Source of the DNA: UBA1172 sp002457135
Lineage (GTDB): Bacteria > Pseudomonadota > Alphaproteobacteria > Puniceispirillales > UBA1172
Assembly (NCBI GenBank): GCA_965660935.1
Contig: CBFIBR010000021.1
Coordinates: 1 to 36,372 of the forward strand
Length of the DNA: 36,372 nt
Reading direction: 5' to 3'
Position 1 is the stretch's first letter, and each line of letters begins with the position of its first letter. The notes beneath the pieces are model-generated. The model saw only the letters and a program-made list of their open reading frames with translations, was not told the DNA's origin and made no database searches. The translations under genes were made by a program, and so were the position numbers. Positions 30,645 through 36,372 of this stretch are shown piece by piece.

Positions 30645-32195
30645 ATGATTGAAAAAACCCCGATCCCCCGTTCCCGCCGTGCCGGTGGCCGGATGGCCAG
30701 AAAATCGCTCCGCGCCGCCCCGCTGGCTGATGAATTGCGCCCGGTCAGGGCCGGGCTGGAAGGCGGCCGATACAAACCCCTTGATGAAGCCGGGCTTAAC
30801 GCCGTGGTCGAAACGGTGTTTCAGATCCTTGAGGAAATCGGTCTGTCGCAAGCCCCTGAAAGCGGGATCGCCTACATGACGGCGGCGGGCGCAATTGCCG
30901 GTGATGATGGCCGGGTCCGGTTCCCCCGTGCGCTGGTGGAGGATACCATCGCCAACGCAGCGCGGACGATCACCCTCCATGGCCAGGATCCGAAATACGA
31001 CCTCAACCTGTCCGGCACGAAAGTGCATTGCGGGACAGCCGGGGCCGCCGTGCATCTGGTTGATGTTGCGGGCAAGGCGTATCGGGAAAGCTACCTGAAG
31101 GATATCTATGATGCCGCCCGCATCGTTGAGAATATGGACAATATCCATTTTTTCCAGCGCCCCATGGTGGCAAGGGATGTTGAAGACCCGCTCGATCTGG
31201 ATATCAACACGCTCTACGCCTGTGTTGCCGGGACCCGCAAGCATGTCGGGGTCAGCTTCACCGAGGGGGAGTTTGTTCCCGAGGCCCTGTCGATGCTGCA
31301 CAAGATCGCTGGCAGTGAAGAGGCGTTCAGGGCGCGGCCGTTTGTTTCCAATTCCAACTGTTTCGTGGTGCCGCCCTTGCGCTTTGCCACGGAAAGCTGT
31401 CTGGTGATGGAAGAGGTGGTCAAGGGCGGTATGCCGGTGCTGCTGCTATCGGCAGGTCAGGCCGGGGCAACCGCGCCCGCCAGCATCGCCGGTGCCGTGG
31501 CCCAGGCTGTGTCCGAGGTTCTGGCCGGGCTGGTCTATGTCAACGCCATGGTGCCGGGGCATCCGGCCATCTGCGGGACCTGGCCCTTTGTTTCTGATTT
31601 GCGGACAGGGGCGATGTCAGGCGGGTCGGGTGAACAGGCGCTCCTGACAGCGGCCTGCGCCCAGGTGATCAACAGTTTCGGCCTGCCATCAGGGTCAGCC
31701 GCCGGGATGGCTGATGCCAAGATGCCCGATGCCCAGTCCGGCTATGAGAAAGGCAGCACCGTTGCCATGGCCGGTCTGTCCGGGCTGAACATGGTTTACG
31801 AAAGCGTCGGGATGCATGCATCCCTGCTTGGTTTCTGCATGGAAAGCCTGATCATTGATAACGATATGCTCGGCCAGGTCATGCGCTGTGTGCGCGGGAT
31901 CGAGGTCAATGAAACCACGCTCAGTGTCCAGACGATGAAGGATGTCTGCATTGACGGGCCTGGCCATTACCTTGGCCATACTGCCACCATCAGCGTCATG
32001 CAGACAGAATACGTCTATCCGGATGTGGCGGACCGGTCATCACCCAAGGAATGGGAAGAACTGGGCAAGCCGGTGCTGCTGGATAAGGCCACCGCACGCA
32101 AGGAAGCGATCCTTTCCAGTTTCAAGCCTGATCACATTTCCGCTGAGGTGGATGCCGCTGTCAGGAGCAATCATAAAATCCTGCTGGAAACCTGA
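30645..32195 (+). CDS. Non-pyrrolysine MttB-family (trimethylamine/glycine betaine) methyltransferase
   Basis: About 516 residues across the full MttB fold: N-terminal RRAGGRMARKSLRAAPLADELRPVRAGLEGGRYKPL, a TIM-barrel core with HCGTAGAAVHLVD, KHVGVSFTEGEFVPEAL, LLLSAGQAGATAPASIAGAVAQAVSEVLAG, GLPSGSAAGMADAKMPDAQSGYEKG, and a C-terminal FCMESLIIDNDML...GPGHYLGHTAT block. There is no in-frame amber codon, so it belongs to the non-Pyl group, whose characterised member MtgB demethylates glycine betaine to a corrinoid protein. The location after two dimethylglycine-dehydrogenase-like genes supports glycine betaine as substrate. No corrinoid protein gene is in the window. ATG 30645 has GAGG at good spacing; ATG 30627 is an alternative. 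Its TGA directly abuts a truncated gene remnant. Confidence 0.85.
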   Translation: MIEKTPIPRSRRAGGRMARKSLRAAPLADELRPVRAGLEGGRYKPLDEAGLNAVVETVFQILEEIGLSQAPESGIAYMTAAGAIAGDDGRVRFPRALVEDTIANAARTITLHGQDPKYDLNLSGTKVHCGTAGAAVHLVDVAGKAYRESYLKDIYDAARIVENMDNIHFFQRPMVARDVEDPLDLDINTLYACVAGTRKHVGVSFTEGEFVPEALSMLHKIAGSEEAFRARPFVSNSNCFVVPPLRFATESCLVMEEVVKGGMPVLLLSAGQAGATAPASIAGAVAQAVSEVLAGLVYVNAMVPGHPAICGTWPFVSDLRTGAMSGGSGEQALLTAACAQVINSFGLPSGSAAGMADAKMPDAQSGYEKGSTVAMAGLSGLNMVYESVGMHASLLGFCMESLIIDNDMLGQVMRCVRGIEVNETTLSVQTMKDVCIDGPGHYLGHTATISVMQTEYVYPDVADRSSPKEWEELGKPVLLDKATARKEAILSSFKPDHISAEVDAAVRSNHKILLET

Positions 32196-32671
32196 TCAAA
32201 ACCTAGTGCCGCCCGCCGCCATGTTGACCGAACAGAACCCGCCATGGTCGGCGAACTTGGGTGTGCCGAACTGCTGGGCCCACCAGCCGGTCAGGGCCTG
32301 GGACTGATCACAGCCTGTGAAAAAAGCCAGCTTTTTGGGGTCAGTGGCACGAACTGGGCCGAGCCAGCCGGTGGCCATCTCCAGCGCTTTATCCCATAAA
32401 ATTTCAATAAACTCGCCCGAACCCCTCGGCCCCACCCGTTTGAGCGGGGCGCGGAGGCGGGTCGGGGACAGATGCTGCATGATCACCGCCGATCCCTTGG
32501 CGCAGAGAACGCCTCGATTGACCGGATGATCACGTTTCCCCCAATATAACGGATCTCACCATCCTTGATGTGAACATTGATCCCGCATCGGCAGGCGCAC
32601 ATATAGCAGGTCGTCTGGGCTACGCTATCGGCGGTGGGGATGGATGTCTTGATCTCGGGCTGCTTGCTCAT
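32196..32671 (-). pseudogene. Truncated, frameshifted 5' fragment of a molybdopterin oxidoreductase (formate dehydrogenase-like)
   Basis: The intact start (32671) reads MSKQPEIKTSIPTADSVAQ and then CYMCACRCGI, the Cx2Cx3C part of the [4Fe-4S] motif of bacterial molybdopterin oxidoreductases, and DGEIRYIGGN. Near 32531-32534 one base is missing: the frame then reads off to a stop. The other frame continues the family sequence DHPVNRGVLCAKGSAVIMQHLSPTRL, RVGPRGSGEFIEI and FADHGGFCSVNMAAGG, then stops at 32196. Family enzymes are usually over 700 residues, so only about the first 150 remain. The start overlaps the stop of the phosphotransacetylase-family gene (ATGA), so the two were once an operon. 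The deletion point coincides with the 3' end of the mttB homologue. Confidence 0.85.
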
Positions 32672-33609
32672 GATGCGCCCTTACCGGAAAGCAGGGCAGC
32701 CATGGCGATGGAGGCCATGCGGGCTTCATGATGGTCAGCGCGGCTTGTCAGGATAATCGGAACATTGCCGCCGATGACAACACCCGCCGCGCAGGCGCCG
32801 TTGAACCAGACCAGCGATTTGAACAGAATATTGCCTGCGGTGATTTCAGGCACCAGCAATGCATCGGCCTGCCCCGCCACGGGGTTGCCCTTCAGCTCCT
32901 TGACGGTGACTGCCTCAGGCGCAACTGCCAGATCAAAGGAAAGCGGGCCAGTGACCACAGCATTGTGGACATTGTCCTGCGCCCAGGCCGAAAGCTCCCT
33001 TGCCTCCATCGATGACGGGATTGAGGCTATCGGTGTTTCGGTGGCCGAAAGAATGGCGATCCGTGGCCGTTCAATGCCGAGCGCAATCGCGGTATCGGCA
33101 AGGGTGATCAGGGCCTGCTCACGGGTCTTGCGATCAGGCGCAACATTGACTGCCGCATCACTGATCAGCAGGGGGCTGCCGCCACCCCGGGGATACATGG
33201 CAAAGACATGGACCATGCGCTTGTCACCGCGAATACCGGCATCACGCTTGACGATACCGCCCATGAAAACATCGGAATGCAGGTGACCTTTCATGAGGGC
33301 ATCAACAGCACCGCTGCGGGCCAGCGCAACCGTTGCCTCAATCGCGGCCTCTTCGCCGCTGGTGTTGTGAATGGTGATCCCGTCCAGGTCCCAGCCGATC
33401 TGTTCAGCCTCCCGCCGGATGCCCTCTTCCTCACCGATCAGCACCGGGTTGGCGATGCCATCTTTCCAGGCCTGATGCGCTGTCTGCATCGGCAGGGGGG
33501 CCGAGGCCCGGGCAATGGCAAGCCGCATCGGGCGGGTCCGCGCCAGTCGCGCCCGGTCGATCAGCCCTTGCGGGCATTGAGGTGGATTGGTGCTGATAAA
33601 TCCGGTCAT
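32668..33609 (-). CDS. Phosphate acetyl/butyryltransferase family protein
   Basis: A 313-residue PTA/PTB enzyme. It shows NPVLIGEEEGIRREAEQIG, AVDALMKGHLHSDVFMGGIVKRDAGIRGDKRMVHVFAM (the phosphate/CoA region), LLISDAAVNVAPD, IAILSATETPIASIPSSMEA, VVTGPLSFDLAVAPEA and ADALLVPEITAGNILFKSLVWFNGACAAGVVIGGNVPIILTSRAD. The family transfers acyl groups between CoA and phosphate. The length resembles phosphate butyryltransferase rather than long Pta. It was co-transcribed with a formate-dehydrogenase-like gene that is now a remnant, so its original pathway may be broken here. No acetate/butyrate kinase gene is next to it. The start at 33609 has only a weak ribosome site. Confidence 0.85.
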   Translation of the reverse strand: MTGFISTNPPQCPQGLIDRARLARTRPMRLAIARASAPLPMQTAHQAWKDGIANPVLIGEEEGIRREAEQIGWDLDGITIHNTSGEEAAIEATVALARSGAVDALMKGHLHSDVFMGGIVKRDAGIRGDKRMVHVFAMYPRGGGSPLLISDAAVNVAPDRKTREQALITLADTAIALGIERPRIAILSATETPIASIPSSMEARELSAWAQDNVHNAVVTGPLSFDLAVAPEAVTVKELKGNPVAGQADALLVPEITAGNILFKSLVWFNGACAAGVVIGGNVPIILTSRADHHEARMASIAMAALLSGKGAS

Positions 33610-33717
33610 GGGCGATTACCCCAATTCATGTTGTCTATTGGAATCAACACCATCATGCCCAAAGGAGCCGACAATCCAATAGTGCCAGAATTTATCATTC
33701 ATGGGGCCAGGGAGGCG

Positions 33718-35202
33718 TTACGGGCTGAGTGAACTCACGGATTTGAGCAATGCCTTGAAGCCTGGCCTGATGCTGTCTTCATTAATTGATGAATAGGCGA
33801 GCCGAAAATAATTTTGGGGGGGATGCGCTGCGGCAAAGAAAGGCTGTCCGGGTTCGATCAGCACCCCCTTGGTGGCGGCATGATCAGCCAGCTTGTCGCT
33901 GTCCAGCCATTCCGGCCCCCTGATCCAGAAACTGGTGCCGCCGAAATGCGACCCGGTTTCCTCCAGAAGCGTTTCACCGGCTAGGGCCTCTTTTAGGACC
34001 TGACGGCGGCTTTCAAAATGGCGGCGAAGACGACGGATCTGGGCATCATAATGGCCAAGCGCCATGAAATAGGCGGCGGTGCGTTGAGTCTGGCCTGGCG
34101 GGTGGCGCAGCATCAGGTGACGCAATTTGCGGACTTCACTGATCAGCTCCTCCGATGCCACCATGTAGCCAAGCCGCAAACCGGGGAACAGTGATTTCGA
34201 AAAACTGCCAACATAGATGACATGGCCTGAGCTATCCATGGATTTCAGCGCCGGTGACGGGGCCTCCAGAAAGTTCATCTCAAACTCGTAGTCATCCTCG
34301 ATGATCAGGACATCATGTTCAATCGCCAGCTCAAGCAGCCGCTTGCGGCGTTCCAGGCTGAGCGTGGCGGTGGTCGGGCATTGGTGGCTGGGCGTGACAA
34401 TGACGATATCAGCCTCGGCGATGACCGCCTCATCCAGGACGATGCCGTGATCATCAACGGGCAGGGTGGTCAGGTTTGGGGTGCGCTGTTTCAGCAATTC
34501 ACGCAAATCGGGGTAGAACGGGTCTTCAACCACAACCTTGCGGGTTTCATCAACCAGCAACTGGGCCAGCAGAAACAGCGCGTTCTGCGCCCCCAGGGTG
34601 ACAATGATCTGGCTGGTCGGCACCCGGATACCGCGACGCGGCAGGCTGTTGGAGGCGATATAATCCACCAGCAGCGGGTCATCATGCTGGCCGAAATCGC
34701 CTGCGGTCATGCTGAAATCACGCGTCCCGAGCGCCTGACGGGAGCAATCGCGCCATTCCGAATGGCTGAACAGCCTGGCATCAATCTGACCATAGGTAAA
34801 AGGGTACTGGTATTCACGCCAGTTGAGCGGCTTGCTGATGACATTGAGCGGTGTTGGCTCACGAATGAATTTCTCACCCCAGTCCACCTGATCCTGCTGG
34901 ATCGTGGTGTTATCCGATGGCGAAATTGCCGATACCGGGGCATCCGGTGAGACAATAAACCCTGACCGGCTGACCGCCTCAATATAACCGCTGTCCATCA
35001 GGGCCTGATAGGCGAGGATCACGGTGTTGCGGGATACCCGCAGTTGCTGTGACAACTGCCGGGTTGAGGGCAGGGCTTCCCCCGGGACGACCCGGCGTGA
35101 CAGGATGGATTTGACGAAAAACTCACGGATCTGGGTCTGCTTGCTCGATCCCGATGCAGCATCAATGCTGAATGACAATACGCGGTCATGATTGATCATC
35201 AT
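33718..35202 (-). CDS. MocR-type GntR regulator with aminotransferase-like domain
   Basis: About 494 residues. The N-terminal GntR winged helix-turn-helix has VKSILSRRVVPGEALPSTRQLSQQLRVSRNTVILAYQALMDSGYIEAVSRSGFIV. After a linker comes a fold-type I aminotransferase-like domain with VTLGAQNALFLLAQLL, VEDPFYPDLRELL, LIIEDDYEFEMNF and the PLP lysine K336 in YVGSFSKSLFPGLRLGYM. MocR proteins such as GabR, PdxR and TauR use PLP plus an amine or amino acid as effector. It is divergent from an omega-amino-acid aminotransferase, its probable target. ATG 35202 or 35199 follows GGGGAG; a longer frame to 35250 would run to the edge of the operator-like repeats. Confidence 0.92.
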   Translation of the reverse strand: MMINHDRVLSFSIDAASGSSKQTQIREFFVKSILSRRVVPGEALPSTRQLSQQLRVSRNTVILAYQALMDSGYIEAVSRSGFIVSPDAPVSAISPSDNTTIQQDQVDWGEKFIREPTPLNVISKPLNWREYQYPFTYGQIDARLFSHSEWRDCSRQALGTRDFSMTAGDFGQHDDPLLVDYIASNSLPRRGIRVPTSQIIVTLGAQNALFLLAQLLVDETRKVVVEDPFYPDLRELLKQRTPNLTTLPVDDHGIVLDEAVIAEADIVIVTPSHQCPTTATLSLERRKRLLELAIEHDVLIIEDDYEFEMNFLEAPSPALKSMDSSGHVIYVGSFSKSLFPGLRLGYMVASEELISEVRKLRHLMLRHPPGQTQRTAAYFMALGHYDAQIRRLRRHFESRRQVLKEALAGETLLEETGSHFGGTSFWIRGPEWLDSDKLADHAATKGVLIEPGQPFFAAAHPPQNYFRLAYSSINEDSIRPGFKALLKSVSSLSP

Positions 35203-35250
35203 GTCTCCCCGGGAATGGCTGAGGCAGGGAATAGCTGTCAAAAAACGCAA

Positions 35251-35281
35251 CTGGTTCCAGTTTTCACCTATGCTGGTACTA
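35251..35281. promoter_or_regulatory. Candidate MocR operator: two direct repeats CTGGT[TA]C[CT]A
   Basis: CTGGTTCCA (35251-35259) and CTGGTACTA (35273-35281) are direct repeats 22 bp apart, about two helical turns on the same face. They lie in the divergent region between the MocR gene and the aminotransferase. MocR regulators such as GabR and TauR bind direct repeats in such positions, and the CTGG core resembles that reported for TauR. Two ACTGCAT copies (35297-35303, 35340-35346) occur further in. Confidence 0.5.
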
Positions 35282-35366
35282 TCACAATGCCTTTTTACTG
35301 CATAGGGTAATTTATTACGTTATTTTAACGCAGATTTTGACTGCATCATCTTGGTGGGAGGATACG

Positions 35367-36372
35367 ATGCCTTTTGAGTCCAATTCACTTGAAGAACACT
35401 GGATGCCATTCAGTGGTAACCGTGATTTCAAACTGGACCCGCGTCTGGTTGTTAAATCCGAAGGCATGTATTGCTGGGATCATAAAGGCGGCAAGCTGAT
35501 TGACGGGTCATCGGCCCTTTTCTGTAGCCCTGCCGGCCATGGCCGTCGCGAAATCGCTGACGCTGTTCACGCCCAGATGATCGAAAACGATTACACCCCG
35601 CATTTCCAGCTGGGCCATCCCGGCTCGTTTGAGCTGGCCGAGCGTGTCGCCCGTATCCTGCCTGAGCCGATGAACCATGTGTTCTTCACCAACTCAGGGT
35701 CTGAATCGGTCGATACCGCGATGAAGATCGCGCTTGCCTATCACCGCGCCCGTGGTGATGGCCAGCGGACCCGTTTCGTCAGCCGTGAGCGCGCCTATCA
35801 TGGCGTTAACATGGGTGGCCTGTCGCTGTCTGGCATGGTCAAGAATCGTGAGACGTTCAACCTTACCCTCCCCAACATCTCCATGATCCGCCACACCTGG
35901 ACCGAAGAGCAGCGCTTTACCAATGGCCAGCCCCAGACCGGTGCCGAGCTGGCGGAAGACCTGCAGCGCGTTTGCGAAAGCTATGGTGGTTCCACCATCG
36001 CCGCCGTGTTCATTGAACCGGTTGCAGGGTCCACTGGCACGCTGGTTCCGCCCGTCGGCTACCTCGGTCGTGTCCGGGAGATTTGTGACCAGCATGGCAT
36101 CCTGCTGATTTATGATGAGGTCATCACCGGCTTTGGCCGCATGGGGACAGCCTTTGCTGCTGAAAAATTCGGGGTAATCCCTGATGTTGCCACCATGGCC
36201 AAGGCACTGACCAACGGGGCGATCCCCATGGGCGGTGTCGCCGTGCGCGATGAAGTCTACGATACAGTTACCAACGCCTCGCCTCAAAACGCCATTGAAT
36301 TTTTCCATGGCTATACCTACTCGGCCCACCCCGCAGCCTGTGCCGCTGGTATCGCCACCCAGAAAATCTATG
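35367..36372 (+). CDS. Omega-amino acid:pyruvate aminotransferase (class III), 3'-incomplete
   Basis: The frame is open from ATG 35367, preceded by GGGAGG, to the window edge (335 codons). The N-terminus LEEHWMPFSGNRDFKLDPRLVVKSEGMY is typical of beta-alanine/omega-amino acid:pyruvate aminotransferases. Further blocks are GHGRREIADAVHAQ, FFTNSGSESVDTAMKIALAYHRARG, ERAYHGVNMGG, FIEPVAGSTGTLVPP, LLIYDEVITGFGRMG (D250 to the pyridine nitrogen) and MAKALTNGAIPMGG with PLP lysine K279. It transfers the amino group of beta-alanine, or a related omega-amino acid such as taurine or hypotaurine, to pyruvate. About 100 C-terminal residues are missing. It is probably regulated by the divergent MocR gene. 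Confidence 0.92.
   Translation, partial: MPFESNSLEEHWMPFSGNRDFKLDPRLVVKSEGMYCWDHKGGKLIDGSSALFCSPAGHGRREIADAVHAQMIENDYTPHFQLGHPGSFELAERVARILPEPMNHVFFTNSGSESVDTAMKIALAYHRARGDGQRTRFVSRERAYHGVNMGGLSLSGMVKNRETFNLTLPNISMIRHTWTEEQRFTNGQPQTGAELAEDLQRVCESYGGSTIAAVFIEPVAGSTGTLVPPVGYLGRVREICDQHGILLIYDEVITGFGRMGTAFAAEKFGVIPDVATMAKALTNGAIPMGGVAVRDEVYDTVTNASPQNAIEFFHGYTYSAHPAACAAGIATQKIY

Noticed and set aside
30645..32195. Possible pyrrolysine-containing MttB
   Set aside because: There is no in-frame TAG. The frame is continuous to the natural C-terminus, so it is a non-Pyl homologue.
33635..33682. Inverted repeat CTATTGGA / TCCAATAG between the PTA-family and MocR genes
   Set aside because: The arms are 32 bp apart and lie behind the MocR gene. 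Possibly an operator for the PTA-family gene, but too weakly supported to list as a feature.
1..36372. CRISPR array, tRNA/rRNA genes, insertion sequences or phage genes
   Set aside because: None was found. The only repeats are short 15-bp in-frame tandem units and small operator-like elements, and the intergenic gaps are too short or lack the needed structure.

Overview
The window reads as a chromosomal stretch of a free-living, heterotrophic alphaproteobacterium. The evidence is a fairly high G+C content, tightly packed operons, and many genes for methylated amines, carnitine-type compounds and amino or dicarboxylic acids. A marine lineage such as SAR116 or a Rhodobacteraceae/Rhodospirillales relative would fit, but that is inference from gene content only. 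No rRNA, tRNA, IS element, phage gene or CRISPR array was seen. No stretch over about 300 bp lacks a gene.

Layout. 1-4343: the tail of a membrane protein, then a coupled operon of an FrdA/SdhA-like flavoprotein, a two-subunit class I fumarase-type hydratase and a LysR regulator (dicarboxylate use). 4351-7928: a ThDP enzyme divergent from hydroxypyruvate isomerase-like and tartronate-semialdehyde-reductase-like genes (C2/C3 hydroxy-acid metabolism). 8054-11333: cold-shock protein, DMT exporter, flavodoxin-fold protein and glucose-6-phosphate isomerase. 11462-17868: a five-gene operon with BKACE, an L-carnitine dehydrogenase-thioesterase fusion, an acyl-CoA dehydrogenase, an NDP-forming acyl-CoA synthetase and CaiD. 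It is readable as gamma-butyrobetaine/carnitine to glycine betaine. 17895-24712: housekeeping and small genes (TPR protein, membrane-anchored protein, HExxH protein, SufU-like scaffold, pyruvate kinase, threonine aldolase, Asp/Asn-hydroxylase-like dioxygenase, cyclophilin, TerC). 24887-32195: a XRE-cupin regulator, two tandem FAD-GcvT dimethylglycine/sarcosine-dehydrogenase-like genes and a non-pyrrolysine MttB homologue, a plausible betaine-to-glycine demethylation module. 32196-33609: a decayed 5' fragment of a formate-dehydrogenase-like gene behind a phosphotransacetylase-family gene. 33718-36372: a MocR-type regulator divergent from an omega-amino-acid:pyruvate aminotransferase that runs off the window.

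How it fits together. The carnitine operon would yield acetoacetate plus glycine betaine. The MttB/DMGDH module could strip the methyl groups, feeding C1 units to tetrahydrofolate through the GcvT domains and leaving glycine. Threonine aldolase and the tartronate-semialdehyde-type genes lie in neighbouring C2/C3 metabolism. The most unusual sequence-level observations are five short in-frame tandem duplications that all have a 15-bp period in five unrelated genes, and the exact abutment of the mttB stop codon with a truncated, frameshifted molybdo-enzyme remnant.
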